Below, in pieces: positions 35,769-45,700 of a DNA stretch of 64,000 bases (positions within the stretch are counted from its first letter, which is position 1; each line of letters opens with the position of its first letter). The DNA is taken from the NCBI GenBank assembly GCA_017504305.1, contig JAFVRJ010000025.1:31619-95618 (forward strand). Direction: 5' to 3'. The notes beneath the pieces are model-generated. The model ran no database searches. It had not been told where the DNA came from and was given only the letters and a program-made list of their open reading frames with translations. The stretch comes from Clostridia bacterium. Its GTDB lineage: Bacteria; Bacillota; Clostridia; Christensenellales; DTU072. The position numbers and the translations under genes were made by a program.

Positions 35769-36644
35769 ATGAAAATCAAAGATATACTTAAACACGAGGA
35801 TCTATCTCTTTCCTTCGAGGTCTTCCCCCCAAAAACTGATGCTACCTTTGAAAGCGTTAAGAGTGCGATTAGGGAAATCGCTACTCTTAAACCCAAGTTT
35901 ATAAGCGTAACCTATGGTGCCGGAGGCGGTACAAGCAAGTATACGCTGGAAATCGCCAAAGGTATCAAAGAAAAATTTGGAGTACCATCTCTCGCTCACT
36001 TAACTTGCGTATCCTCATCAAGGGAGATGGTGCTGGAAAGAATTAAGGAAATTAAGGATGCTAACATCGAAAACGTCATGGCTCTTCGAGGGGACATCCC
36101 TCAACATTTGCTTACTGCAGATAGGAGCAATTGGGACTACAAGCACGCAATTGAGCTTGTAAAAGAGCTTAAAAGCATAGGGGACTTTTGCATAGGAGGA
36201 GCCTGCTACCCAGAGGTGCATCCCGAAAGCCCTAACCGTGCCGAAGATATAAAACATCTTAAAGAAAAGGTTGAGGCCGGATGTGAGTTTTTAGTAACTC
36301 AAATGTTTTTTGATAACAAGCTTTTTTACGACTTCAAGGAAGATTTGAAAAAAGCAGGGGTTAACGTGCCGGTAATCCCAGGCATAATGCCCATAACCAA
36401 TGCCGTACAAGTAGCGCGAGCAAAGGAATTATCGGGCTCGTATATTCCCGATGACTTAAATAAGTTGGTAGAAAAATTCGGCTCCCATCCCGATGCAATG
36501 ATGCAAGCCGGAATTTCCTTTACCATCAAACAGATTATAAATCTATATGCAAACGGCATTACGCACGTTCACGTGTATACGATGAACAAGCCGGAAGTTG
36601 CTCGTAAAATAATGGAAGGACTTTCCGATATATTAGGTAAATGA
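35769..36644 (+). CDS. metF: 5,10-methylenetetrahydrofolate reductase
   Basis: MetF makes 5-methyl-THF, the methyl donor for MetH. This 291-residue FAD barrel enzyme has SFEVFPPKT (catalytic Glu), FISVTYGAGGG, ALRGD, GGACYPEVHPES and TQMFFDN, with normal length. The Shine-Dalgarno GGAGG (35758-35762 region) sets the start. The stop overlaps the next ORF (ATGA). Together with the next two genes it forms a complete methyl-transfer module from methylene-THF to methionine. I see no SAM riboswitch or S-box upstream. Confidence 0.96.
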   Translation: MKIKDILKHEDLSLSFEVFPPKTDATFESVKSAIREIATLKPKFISVTYGAGGGTSKYTLEIAKGIKEKFGVPSLAHLTCVSSSREMVLERIKEIKDANIENVMALRGDIPQHLLTADRSNWDYKHAIELVKELKSIGDFCIGGACYPEVHPESPNRAEDIKHLKEKVEAGCEFLVTQMFFDNKLFYDFKEDLKKAGVNVPVIPGIMPITNAVQVARAKELSGSYIPDDLNKLVEKFGSHPDAMMQAGISFTIKQIINLYANGITHVHVYTMNKPEVARKIMEGLSDILGK

Positions 36645-37225
36645 TATCCACGCCTACAATAAAATATTACGCCACGCCTGACGTAAATTATAAAGAGATT
36701 TTGAGGTATGCTTCAACCAAGGACGGCGAGCGCGAAAGAGCGTTAATTGCAAGTTGCTTTGAGGAGCTCGGAGATAAGATTTCCTATGGCGTAGCATTTA
36801 TAGAAAAGACTTTTACTATCGAAAACAGCGTTGTTAAATTCGATGATTTTAGCGTTAGTTCCTTATCCCTCGCAAAGTACCTCGGAGGAGCGACGAGCGT
36901 AATGATGTTTGTCGCAAGTATCGGTGCTGAAATCGATAGACTTATAATCAAATATTCCAAGTTGGAGCCGTCGCGCGCACTTATTTTGCAAGCAATCGGC
37001 ACCGAAAGAGTAGAGTCGCTTGCTAACGCTTTTATGAAGGAATTAAAGGAACGAGGATACAAGCTATCTCCGCGATTTAGTCCTGCTTTTGGCGACGTAC
37101 CCATTGAGCTTCAAAGGGAGTTTTTCCGCATATTAAAGCCGGAAAAGATGGGCGTTACGCTTAATCAAAGTCTTTTAATGTCGCCTTCAAAATCGATTAC
37201 GGCGTTTATTGCAGTAGGTAAATAA
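36641..37225 (+). CDS. MetH reactivation-domain protein (stand-alone)
   Basis: A 194-residue protein equal to the C-terminal activation domain of cobalamin-dependent methionine synthase. The conserved segment RFSPAFGDVPIELQREFF (SAM/cobalamin contact region) and the final MSPSKSITAFIAVG are diagnostic. In E. coli this domain is fused to MetH. Here it is a separate gene between metF and a MetH that lacks it, so the two proteins must assemble to reactivate oxidised cobalamin with SAM and an electron donor. It starts inside the metF stop (ATGA) and ends 13 nt before metH. Confidence 0.9.
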   Translation: MISTPTIKYYATPDVNYKEILRYASTKDGERERALIASCFEELGDKISYGVAFIEKTFTIENSVVKFDDFSVSSLSLAKYLGGATSVMMFVASIGAEIDRLIIKYSKLEPSRALILQAIGTERVESLANAFMKELKERGYKLSPRFSPAFGDVPIELQREFFRILKPEKMGVTLNQSLLMSPSKSITAFIAVGK

Positions 37226-37238
37226 ATGAGGTTAACCA

Positions 37239-39641
37239 ATGAATTTTAAAGAATTTTTAAAAGACAATATCGTTTATCTTGATGGCGGTTTAGGTACCCT
37301 TTTACAAGCAAATGGTTTACTACCAGGCGAACTTCCCGAACGCTGGAACCTCACGCATGCCGACGTTATACGTAAAGCGCAATTAGACTATTTTAATAGT
37401 GGATCAAACGTAGTTTGCACCAATACTTTCGGTGCGAATATTTTGAAGTTTAGTAATAGCGAGCTTGATGAGATTATTAAGGTCGCGATTGAAAACGCAA
37501 AATTTGCACGCGATAACGCTAACACATATGCTCCTAAATTTATTGCTTTAGATATAGGCCCGACCGGTAAGCTTTTAAAGCCGATTGGTGAACTTGATTT
37601 TGAGAGGGCGGTTGAGATTTTTGCTACCACTATAAAGATTGGCGTAAAATACGGAGTTGACTTAATTGTTATCGAGACAATGTCGGATAGCTACGAGAGC
37701 AAAGCCGCATTACTTGCCGCAAAAGAAAATAGCGGTCTTCCGATAATCGTTACCAATGCTTACGGTGCAAATGGCAAACTCATGACGGGCGCGACGCCTG
37801 AAGCCATGGTTGCTATGCTCGAAGGCATGGGGGTTAGCGCGCTTGGTGCTAACTGTTCGCTCGGCCCTCGCCAACTTCGTCCTATAATGGAAAAACTTTT
37901 AGCCGTTGCATCTGTTCCGGTAGTTTTTAAACCCAATGCAGGTTTGCCCAAAACGCTGGACGGCAAAACGATATTCGACGTTAAACCGTATGAATTTGCA
38001 GAAGAAGTTACCGCTCTTATTAAAAAGGGCGTTCGCGTGGCAGGCGGATGTTGCGGTACCACTCCGGAGTACATTAAAGAGCTTACAACTTGCGCTAAAG
38101 GTGTTCAACCTGTTGAGGTTACCGATAAAAACAGAACGGTTATTTCTTCATATGCAAAGGCCGTTACCTTTGGCAAAGAGCCGATACTTATTGGAGAACG
38201 CATCAATCCTACCGGCAAAAAAGCATTAAAGAAAGCCCTTATTGATAACGATATAAGTTATATATTGAAAGAGGGCGTAGGACAACAAGAAAAGGGAGTA
38301 CACGTATTAGACGTTAATGCGGGCATACCCGAAGTGGACGAAAAAGAAGTTTTGACAAACGTTGTTACCGAACTTCAAAGCGTTACAGATCTTCCTCTTG
38401 CAATAGATACCGCTTCAACAAGCGCAATGGAAAAGGCATTACGCTATTATAACGGTAAAGCGATGATTAACTCCGTTAACGGCAAGGCCGAAAGTATGCA
38501 AGCGGTGTTCCCCCTTGTTAAGAAGTACGGTGGCGTGGTTATTGCGTTAACGTTGGATGAAAACGGCATACCTGATACCGTTGAAGGTAGAGTCAATATA
38601 GCCAAAAAGATTATTGCTACCGCAAAGGAGTATGGCATTTCCAATAAAGACATCGTTTTTGATACTCTTGCCATGGCGGTGAGTGCAGATAATAACGCTC
38701 CGTCGGTTACTTTACAAGCAATTAGTCGTATTAAAAAGGAGCTCGGTTGCAATACCTCGCTTGGAGTATCCAACGTTTCTTTTGGCCTTCCTATGCGTGA
38801 CGTTATAAACTCCACCTTCTTTGCTTTGGCATTAAATGCGGGACTTTCCGCGGCAATCATGAATCCTTATTCCGAAGCCATGCTCAAAACGTATTATTCG
38901 TATAATACGTTAAGTGGTTTTGATAGTGATTGTACAAGTTATTTGGAAGCGGTTAAAAGTTTTAGTGAAGCGGTAGTTGTAGGACAGCCGAAACTACAAG
39001 ATGCTCAAGCGGTATCTTACTCATCCGAACTGCAAGAAGCGGTTATAAAAGGATACAAAGAAGTGGCAAAAACGGCAACAGAGGAGCTACTCAAAACCAC
39101 TTTACCTCTTGATATAGTCAACAATGAAATAATCCCTGCGCTTAACGTAGTGGGCGAAGGTTATGAAAAGGGCTCTGTGTATCTACCGGGGTTACTGATG
39201 AGCGCGGAAGCATCTAAAGTTTCCTTTGACGTTATTAAGCAATACGTTATTAACAATGGAGTTAAGGCGGACGATAAAGGAACCTTCGTTATAGCCACGG
39301 TTGAAGGCGATATACACGATATTGGCAAAAATATTGTTAAACTACTCCTTGAAAACTATGGTTTTAACGTAATAGATTTGGGCAAGGACGTTAAAGCGCA
39401 AGTTATACTTGATACCGTTATAGCAACTCACGCGCCCATAGTAGGGTTAAGTGCTTTGATGACGACCACTTTACCGAGCATGGCGGAAGCCGTCAAGCTT
39501 ATAAAGGAAAAGGCTCCGTGGTGCAAAACGGTAGTAGGGGGTGCGGTGCTAACAGAAGAATACGCAAAAAAGATTGGTGCCGATAAATATGCAAAGGATG
39601 CGTTGGAAACCGTCCGATACGCACAAAGCGTCATGAAGTAA
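37239..39641 (+). CDS. metH: Cobalamin-dependent methionine synthase lacking the activation domain
   Basis: An 800-residue MetH. Residues 1-290 are the homocysteine methyltransferase barrel, with zinc Cys in GANCSLGP and GGCCGT (about 205 and 270-271). About 305-580 is the methyl-THF-binding barrel (GERINPTGKK, DVNAG, INSVNGK). About 590-670 is the B12 cap (VVGEGYEKGSVYLPGL). From 680 the B12-binding domain carries the DIHDIGKNIV motif with the cobalt-ligand His near 692. The activation domain is absent and is supplied by the gene upstream. GAGGT precedes the start. Homocysteine could come from LuxS, also in this window. Confidence 0.96.
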   Translation: MNFKEFLKDNIVYLDGGLGTLLQANGLLPGELPERWNLTHADVIRKAQLDYFNSGSNVVCTNTFGANILKFSNSELDEIIKVAIENAKFARDNANTYAPKFIALDIGPTGKLLKPIGELDFERAVEIFATTIKIGVKYGVDLIVIETMSDSYESKAALLAAKENSGLPIIVTNAYGANGKLMTGATPEAMVAMLEGMGVSALGANCSLGPRQLRPIMEKLLAVASVPVVFKPNAGLPKTLDGKTIFDVKPYEFAEEVTALIKKGVRVAGGCCGTTPEYIKELTTCAKGVQPVEVTDKNRTVISSYAKAVTFGKEPILIGERINPTGKKALKKALIDNDISYILKEGVGQQEKGVHVLDVNAGIPEVDEKEVLTNVVTELQSVTDLPLAIDTASTSAMEKALRYYNGKAMINSVNGKAESMQAVFPLVKKYGGVVIALTLDENGIPDTVEGRVNIAKKIIATAKEYGISNKDIVFDTLAMAVSADNNAPSVTLQAISRIKKELGCNTSLGVSNVSFGLPMRDVINSTFFALALNAGLSAAIMNPYSEAMLKTYYSYNTLSGFDSDCTSYLEAVKSFSEAVVVGQPKLQDAQAVSYSSELQEAVIKGYKEVAKTATEELLKTTLPLDIVNNEIIPALNVVGEGYEKGSVYLPGLLMSAEASKVSFDVIKQYVINNGVKADDKGTFVIATVEGDIHDIGKNIVKLLLENYGFNVIDLGKDVKAQVILDTVIATHAPIVGLSALMTTTLPSMAEAVKLIKEKAPWCKTVVGGAVLTEEYAKKIGADKYAKDALETVRYAQSVMK

Positions 39642-39662
39642 TCGATATTATTTATATTGTGT

Positions 39663-39692
39663 AAAAAAGAGCCACTCAAACGAGTGGCTCTT
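39663..39692. terminator. Terminator between metH and gap
   Basis: AAGAGCCACTC (39667-39677) pairs with GAGTGGCTCTT (39682-39692). On the minus strand a run of T follows, so it mainly ends gap; on the plus strand the tail is weaker. Confidence 0.88.
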
Positions 39693-39711
39693 AATTATAT
39701 TGTTGGTTTAA

Positions 39712-40728
39712 TTATTTGAGTTCGCTGAAGTACTTAATGGTACGTACCATTTGGCTGGTGTAGCTGTTCTCATTGTCATACCATGCAACAACTTGTACTT
39801 GGGTGGTGTCGCCCATGTTGATAACCATGGTTTGGGTTGCATCGAAGATGGAGCCGTAGGTGCTGCCGATGATATCGCTGGAAACGATTTGATCTTCGTT
39901 GTAAGCATAGGATTCGGTTGCAGCAGCTTTCATAGCTTCGTTGATACCTTCCTTGGTTACGTTGCCTTCAACAACTGCTACGAGGATGGTGGTGGAACCG
40001 GTGGGGGTGGGAACGCGTTGTGCGCTACCGATAAGTTTGCCGTTGAGCTCGGGGATTACGAGGCCGATAGCTTTAGCAGCGCCGGTGCTGTTGGGAACGA
40101 TGTTAACAGCGCATGCTCTGGAACGACGGAGGTCGCCTTTGCGTTGGGGACCGTCGAGGGGCATTTGGTCGCCGGTGTAAGCGTGAACGGTGGTCATGAT
40201 ACCGCTCTTGATGGGTGCGTAATCGTTAAGAGCCTTTGCCATAGGAGCGAGGCAGTTGGTGGTGCAGGAAGCAGCGGAAATGATGTTGTCTTCTGCGGTA
40301 AGGGTTTCGTGGTTAACGTTGTAAACGATAGTGGGGAGGTCATTGCCTGCAGGAGCGGAGATAACTACCTTTCTTGCGCCAGCGTCGATGTGTGCTTGAG
40401 CCTTTGCTTTAGAGGTATAGAAACCGGTGCATTCGAGAACTACGTCTACCTTGAGTTTGCCCCAGGGGAGTTCAGCAGCGTTTGCTTTAGCGTAGATGGT
40501 GATTTCTTTTCCGTCTACGATAATAGAATTATCGGTTGCTTCTACTTTGTGGGAATTAGCGTAATTGCCTTGAGTGCTGTCATACTTAAGAAGATGAGCG
40601 AGCATTTTGGGGCTGGTAAGGTCGTTGATAGCTACAACTTCGTAACCTTCTGCGCCAAACATTTGTCTGAAAGCCAAGCGGCCGATTCTTCCGAAGCCAT
40701 TGATAGCAACTCTAACATTTTGTGCCAT
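39712..40728 (-). CDS. gap: Glyceraldehyde-3-phosphate dehydrogenase
   Basis: Gap oxidises glyceraldehyde 3-phosphate with NAD and phosphate. The 338-residue protein has [27 protein letters not shown], the catalytic [22 protein letters not shown] and [12 protein letters not shown] with an Asp at the end of the second strand is the usual NAD-type pattern. It is transcribed alone on the minus strand behind a GGAGGACA ribosome site. C-rich codon use shows high expression and leaves a 331-codon false open frame on the plus strand. It is apart from the pgk-tpiA-gpmI operon, although gap-pgk linkage is common in Firmicutes. Confidence 0.97.
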   Translation of the reverse strand: MAQNVRVAINGFGRIGRLAFRQMFGAEGYEVVAINDLTSPKMLAHLLKYDSTQGNYANSHKVEATDNSIIVDGKEITIYAKANAAELPWGKLKVDVVLECTGFYTSKAKAQAHIDAGARKVVISAPAGNDLPTIVYNVNHETLTAEDNIISAASCTTNCLAPMAKALNDYAPIKSGIMTTVHAYTGDQMPLDGPQRKGDLRRSRACAVNIVPNSTGAAKAIGLVIPELNGKLIGSAQRVPTPTGSTTILVAVVEGNVTKEGINEAMKAAATESYAYNEDQIVSSDIIGSTYGSIFDATQTMVINMGDTTQVQVVAWYDNENSYTSQMVRTIKYFSELK

Positions 40729-40854
40729 ATTGATTGTCCTCCATAGAGTTTATTATTTTTATGTTGTATTTATAATATACTTTACAAGTAGTCTTTGGCA
40801 ACTGTTTTACATCAATCTTCCCAAAAACCACCATTTTTTTACTTTGTAAAAAGG

Positions 40855-43260
40855 CTATTTTGCTACGATATTGATAATCTTGCCCTTTACGTAAATAACC
40901 TTAATAACGGTTTTGCCTTCGAGTAAATTCAAGTTGTTTACTTCAGCCATAACTGCATCTTGGTCGGCATCTGCAGGTACGGTAACTCTGCCCTTCAATT
41001 TGCCCATAATTTGTACGGGAATTTCGATGGTGTCTTCAACGAGCTTTTGAGGATCGTATACCGGGAATTTAGCCTCGTTGATTTTTGCGCCGTCGTTAAC
41101 GATTTCGTAAAGTTCGCTTGTCATGTGGGGAGCTACGGGGTAGAGGAGGAGCGCCATGGTGTTAAGCTCTTTCTTCGATACCTTGCCACGAGCGTAAACG
41201 GTATTGAGTGCGGTCATGATTGCTGCAATAGCGGTATTAAACTTGCAGGACTCGTAGTCTTCGCCAACCTTTTTGATAAGAGCGTCCAAGTTGAGGTCGG
41301 AAGTGTCGCAGTCATCTACCAATAAATCTTGGAGTGCCCAAAAGCGTTGGTGGAAGCGGTTGCAACCTTTAATACCTTCAGCAGACCAAGGAGCGGGTTT
41401 TTCGTAATCACCTATAAACATAATGAATAAGCGGAGTACGTCTGCGCCGTATTGCTTTACTACGTCGTCGGGGTTAACTACGTTACCACGGGACTTACTC
41501 ATCTTTTCGCCGTCAGAGCCGAGTATTAAACCTTGAGCGGAACGACGTACGTAGGGTTCTTCATGTTCTACTACGCCGATGTCGTAGAGGAATTGGTTCC
41601 AGAAGCGAGAATAGATAAGGTGGCGGGTAACGTGTTCCATACCGCCGTTATACCAGTCGACTTGTCCCCAATATTTGTGAGCGTCGGGATTTACTACGTG
41701 CTCGCCGTCTTGGGGGCTTTGGTAACGTAAGAAGTACCAGCTGGAGCCTGCCCATTGAGGCATGGTGTCGGTTTCGCGCTTGGAAGGTGCGCCACAGATG
41801 GGGCAAGTGGTGTTAACCCAATCGGTGCATTTAGTAAGAGGGGAGGTACCGTCGTCGGTAGGAGTGAAGTCCTCTAAAGTAGGTAGAGTAAGGGGAAGTT
41901 CACTTTCCGGTACTGCTACTTGACCGCAATGGGGACAGTTGATAATCGGTATAGGTTCGCCCCAATATCTTTGACGGTTGAACGCCCAGTCCTTCATCTT
42001 ATAATCGGTTTTAGCGTGGCCAACGCCAAGCTCTTCCATTTTAGCTATCATTTTTTGGATAGCGGGTTTTACTTGTAATCCATTGATAAAGTCGGAGTTA
42101 ACCATTACGCCGGCGCCCTCTTTAGCACAGTAGGGTTCCTCTTGAACGTTAACGTCGGACTTGATAACTTCGATGATGGGAAGATTATATTTTTTAGCAA
42201 AATCCCAGTCGCGCTTGTCGTGAGCAGGTACTGCCATAATTGCGCCTGTGCCATAATCCATCATAACGTAGTCTGCCGTAAAAATCGGTATTTCGGCGCC
42301 CGTAATGGGGTTAACGGCAACCATACCTTCTACTTTTATACCGGTCTTGTCTTTGTTGACTTGTACACGGTCAAACTCTTTTTTGAGTTTTGCGGCTTCT
42401 TGATAAGCGCTTACTTCGTCAGCGTTTACGATGCTATCTTTGTAGTCGCGGAGCAAGGGATGCTCGGGTGATACTACGAGGAAGGTAGCACCGAAGATGG
42501 TGTCGGGACGAGTGGTGTAAACGACAAGGGGATACTCGGTGTTAGCGACTTTGACCTTGAAGGTAACGTCAGCGCCGGTGGATTTGCCTATCCAGTTTTG
42601 TTGCTCAACCTTGATTCTTTCGGGGAAGTTAACCTTCTCAAGACCGCTCAAAAGTCTTTCAGCGTAGTTGCGGATTCTCAAGAACCAAACGTCTTTTTCT
42701 TTTTGAACAACTTCGGATCCACAACGATCGCAAAGACCTCCTTGGCTTTCTTCGTTAGCAAGTACAACTTTGCACTTGGGGCAGAAGTTAACGGTGGTGG
42801 TTGCTTTGTAAGCAAGGCCCTTTTTGAAAAGTTGGATGAAGATCCATTGCGTCCATTTATAATAATCGGGATCGGTGGTATCGATGGTGCGTGCCCAATC
42901 GAAGCTATAGCCGATCTGCTTTAATTGCTTTTCGAATTGCTTAATATTTCTATCGGTAACAATGCGCGGATGTTGTTTGGTTTGCATCGCGTAGTTTTCG
43001 GTGGGAAGGCCAAATGCGTCGTAACCGATGGGGAATAAAACGTTATAACCCTCAAGACGCTTTTTGCGAGCGATAACTTCCATGGAGGAGAAAGCTCTGA
43101 TGTGACCTACGTGTAAGCCCGCACCGCTGGGGTAGGGGAACTCGATTAGACCGTAAAACTTGGGTTTAGAGGTATCTTCTTTGATTTCGAATACCTTTTG
43201 ATCGTACCAATAATCTTGCCATTTCTTTTCGACTTTAGAAAAATCGTATTTGGTTGCCAT
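40855..43260 (-). CDS. leuS: Leucyl-tRNA synthetase
   Basis: LeuS charges tRNA-Leu. The 801-residue class I enzyme has the HIGH-type motif PYPSGAGLHVGHIRAF, a zinc finger CPKCKVVLANEESQGGLCDRCG region (two CxxC pairs), the CP1 editing domain with TTRPDTIFGATF, and the KMSKSRGN loop. Bacterial-type length. The start has weak ribosome-site complementarity (TAGGAAG). A promoter lies at 43294-43322. I find no T-box leader, although many Firmicute leuS genes have one. Confidence 0.97.
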   Translation of the reverse strand: MATKYDFSKVEKKWQDYWYDQKVFEIKEDTSKPKFYGLIEFPYPSGAGLHVGHIRAFSSMEVIARKKRLEGYNVLFPIGYDAFGLPTENYAMQTKQHPRIVTDRNIKQFEKQLKQIGYSFDWARTIDTTDPDYYKWTQWIFIQLFKKGLAYKATTTVNFCPKCKVVLANEESQGGLCDRCGSEVVQKEKDVWFLRIRNYAERLLSGLEKVNFPERIKVEQQNWIGKSTGADVTFKVKVANTEYPLVVYTTRPDTIFGATFLVVSPEHPLLRDYKDSIVNADEVSAYQEAAKLKKEFDRVQVNKDKTGIKVEGMVAVNPITGAEIPIFTADYVMMDYGTGAIMAVPAHDKRDWDFAKKYNLPIIEVIKSDVNVQEEPYCAKEGAGVMVNSDFINGLQVKPAIQKMIAKMEELGVGHAKTDYKMKDWAFNRQRYWGEPIPIINCPHCGQVAVPESELPLTLPTLEDFTPTDDGTSPLTKCTDWVNTTCPICGAPSKRETDTMPQWAGSSWYFLRYQSPQDGEHVVNPDAHKYWGQVDWYNGGMEHVTRHLIYSRFWNQFLYDIGVVEHEEPYVRRSAQGLILGSDGEKMSKSRGNVVNPDDVVKQYGADVLRLFIMFIGDYEKPAPWSAEGIKGCNRFHQRFWALQDLLVDDCDTSDLNLDALIKKVGEDYESCKFNTAIAAIMTALNTVYARGKVSKKELNTMALLLYPVAPHMTSELYEIVNDGAKINEAKFPVYDPQKLVEDTIEIPVQIMGKLKGRVTVPADADQDAVMAEVNNLNLLEGKTVIKVIYVKGKIINIVAK

Positions 43261-43293
43261 AATATAAACTTCCTATTAAAAGATTTCCATAGT

Positions 43294-43322
43294 AGAATAG
43301 CACATATTGCGCCGTTTAGCAA
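43294..43322 (-). promoter_or_regulatory. Promoter of leuS
   Basis: On the minus strand TTGCTA (43322-43317), 17 nt, TATTCT (43299-43294). The leader would be only about 30 nt. Confidence 0.55.
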
Positions 43323-43401
43323 GTAAATTACGTTATTACGCGTACGCATAATTAATTTTACGCTACGCGCGCGATTTCACTAAACGTACACACTTTTATT
43401 A

Positions 43402-43430
43402 TTGATTTACACTCGACGATAGTGTATAAT
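43402..43430 (+). promoter_or_regulatory. Promoter of the unknown-exoprotein/ABC operon
   Basis: TTGATT (43402-43407), 17 nt, TATAAT (43425-43430). The ATG follows 10 nt after the -10 box, with no Shine-Dalgarno. Confidence 0.7.
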
Positions 43431-43439
43431 ACTTAAAGT

Positions 43440-44936
43440 ATGACCAAATTCTTAACCTCTCGTAATATAATGCTCGCCGTTGCCACGATACTCGTTATCG
43501 CGCTTATCGTTGCGACCGTTTTAGTCAGCATACCGCAAAAAAAGGATTATGCCGGAGAGCTTAAGGTTACCGACGTCATCAAAGGCGATAGCATTAACTA
43601 TAGTTTGGAGGCAGAAACCGCTTTTAGGCAGGACGTTAGCGTTATGCTATCCAAAATGCTCACTTCCTTTTTTGACTCCATAGAAGGAATAGAAAACCCC
43701 ACCGTTAATATCAAGAATTCGGTTATTATATCCAGCCCGTTGATTTCGATTTTTTCCAAGGCTGCAATCCCGACCGATAAATTGCTGGCTTTTGGCGAGT
43801 ATCTTAAAAATATAAATTCTGATGAAGCCATTATGGCTATTTGGTTATATTTTATCCGTCCCACCGAAAACCCCGACGGCACCATTACTTGGGGCTTTGC
43901 AAACAACGAGCAACTTGCAGACTTTTTGGTTGGTAAAGTCGATTTTATGTACGCTTTGAAAGATATCGTTTCTCATACCGCGCTAACTGCGGAAGAGGCT
44001 GGTAGATTGATATACGAGCTTATCGGAGTTTTTGCAGACGAGGAGCAACGTACCGTTTTAGCACAGTTTTCTCGCGGTGATTTCGTAAGCCTGTTTGTTT
44101 CGGCGACTACCGTTTACGAAAGTTACGTTCAATTCAATTTGATTGGGGGTACCCTTGCTGAAGCTCGTACGCTCGGAGAGCTTGCCTTCCAAATGGGCGC
44201 GGAACTTCAAGACACCATTGAGAGCGTAGGGATTACAACCATTTTGAAAGCGCTTTACCTTGCGAACGAGTCCACTGTAGATGATGAGAAATTGAGGGAT
44301 TTCTTAAAGCAATCGGGTATCGACGACTCCGCTCTTGCAGATATTAAAGAAGCAAATGCTTCCGCTACGGCAGGGATAAAGCTCGCCGAGTTCGTTATTT
44401 ATTTCTTCGAAGAAGCCCTTATGACTTTTGGCAACGCACCTTTCGAGGCTCTTGCGATGTACCACCAAAACGAGGGCGGTGAAGAAAACAATTATTACAT
44501 GCATTTGTACAAAATCTCACTCGCATCCACCGTTTGCAAGGCAATCGACGTGGCTCTCCAAAAGGGTGAGCAAATTAAAAACCGCGATCAATTGGTAACC
44601 GCACTTGCCAACTTTAAGTTAACCGCCGAGCGTCTAAATGCCGAAATACCCGACGAGCAAGCAAGACTATCGGAAATCAAAGCGGGATTTAACGAATATA
44701 TTGATAAGCTCTACGCCATGAACAACGATTTTGGCTCGATAATAGACGCGGACGGAATTAGGGCATTAAGTAATGAAGATAAGCTAAGGCTTAAAGAATA
44801 CGTAGACTATCTTGACGAGTACGATTACGCTTCGCTCACCATGGGCATGGACGACATGATGACGACACTTTCGGTCAATATCATGTTCAACGTAATTGCC
44901 GATACCATTGAAGAAGCAATCTCGGAGGTTAAATAA
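43440..44936 (+). CDS. Membrane-anchored helical protein of unknown family, linked to an ABC system
   Basis: I do not recognise this 498-residue protein. One hydrophobic segment (residues about 11-30, IMLAVATILVIALIVATVLV) follows a short basic N-terminus; no lipobox or clear signal-peptidase site is seen, so it is probably an N-terminal anchor. The rest is polar and looks almost wholly alpha-helical, with few prolines, and should lie outside the membrane. It is the first gene of a three-gene operon; its stop overlaps the ABC ATPase start (TAATG). By position it resembles the adaptor or substrate-binding partner of MacB-type systems, but its sequence does not resemble MacA. The mRNA should have almost no leader. 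Confidence 0.85.
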   Translation: MTKFLTSRNIMLAVATILVIALIVATVLVSIPQKKDYAGELKVTDVIKGDSINYSLEAETAFRQDVSVMLSKMLTSFFDSIEGIENPTVNIKNSVIISSPLISIFSKAAIPTDKLLAFGEYLKNINSDEAIMAIWLYFIRPTENPDGTITWGFANNEQLADFLVGKVDFMYALKDIVSHTALTAEEAGRLIYELIGVFADEEQRTVLAQFSRGDFVSLFVSATTVYESYVQFNLIGGTLAEARTLGELAFQMGAELQDTIESVGITTILKALYLANESTVDDEKLRDFLKQSGIDDSALADIKEANASATAGIKLAEFVIYFFEEALMTFGNAPFEALAMYHQNEGGEENNYYMHLYKISLASTVCKAIDVALQKGEQIKNRDQLVTALANFKLTAERLNAEIPDEQARLSEIKAGFNEYIDKLYAMNNDFGSIIDADGIRALSNEDKLRLKEYVDYLDEYDYASLTMGMDDMMTTLSVNIMFNVIADTIEEAISEVK

Positions 44937-45673
44937 TGGCACTGTTACAAGCTAAAAACGTAACGAAATATTTTGGCGAAAACTGCGTTTTAAACGACGT
45001 TTCGATTGACATCGAAAAGGGCAGTTTCGTTTCGATAATAGGGGCGTCGGGCTCGGGCAAATCGACTTTGCTCACCATACTTGGCGGTATCGATAAGCCT
45101 ACGCAAGGTACGGTTACCCTTGATGGTGAAGAAATCAGTGCTATGAGCGAAAAACAACTTGCGATATTGAGAAGAAGTAAGTTGGGCTTCGTATTTCAAT
45201 TTTTTAACCTTGCTCCCTACCTTACCGCGGAAGAAAACGTACTTTTGCCAATTATGCTTTCCGGCAAGGTTACCGATGAGCATCGTGCTCGCGCAAAGGA
45301 ACTTATGGAGTACCTTGGGGTTGCGGAACAAAAGGATAAGCTTCCGCAAAAAATGTCGGGTGGCGAGCAACAACGTGTAGCTATAGCTCGCGGGCTTATA
45401 ATTAACCCCGAAGTAATCCTCCTCGACGAGCCTACCGGAAACCTCGATAGCCGTAATAGTGCGGAAATCATGAACCTCTTAAAGCGTATAAACGAGGAAA
45501 TGGGCACTACTATAGTCCAAGTAACACACTCCGATTTGAACGCACAATACGGCGATAGAATCATTGCGATTAAGGATGGTAAGATTTTAGACGTGGTTGA
45601 AGCGTCTAATAACGACAAGGCTCCCGTAGAGCTTATTACGGAAACCCAAATTGAAACTAACGAAGAAGTATAG
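44936..45673 (+). CDS. ABC transporter ATPase (MacB/LolD type)
   Basis: A 245-residue ATPase of the MacB/LolD/FtsE class. Walker A GASGSGKSTLL, Q-loop FVFQFFNL, signature MSGGEQQR, Walker B VILLDEPTGNLDS, and the His switch in VQVTHS are all intact. The LDEPTGNLDS form is the hallmark of this class, which drives mechanotransmission through FtsX-type permeases rather than transport through the membrane. It starts in the stop of the upstream gene and is followed after 27 nt by its permease. Confidence 0.95.
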   Translation: MALLQAKNVTKYFGENCVLNDVSIDIEKGSFVSIIGASGSGKSTLLTILGGIDKPTQGTVTLDGEEISAMSEKQLAILRRSKLGFVFQFFNLAPYLTAEENVLLPIMLSGKVTDEHRARAKELMEYLGVAEQKDKLPQKMSGGEQQRVAIARGLIINPEVILLDEPTGNLDSRNSAEIMNLLKRINEEMGTTIVQVTHSDLNAQYGDRIIAIKDGKILDVVEASNNDKAPVELITETQIETNEEV

Positions 45674-45700
45674 TTGACTAAAGAATAAGGTTAAAAAGGT

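Noticed and set aside
39751..40746. 331-codon open frame on the plus strand opposite gap
   Set aside because: It lies antisense to a certain gap gene; C-rich codon use in highly expressed genes keeps stops out of the opposite strand. Its protein is Gly/Val/Cys-rich and matches no family.
43261..43439. T-box leader upstream of leuS (also tested for tyrS and metG)
   Set aside because: No T-box consensus or specifier stem is seen, and the predicted leaders are only about 30 nt.
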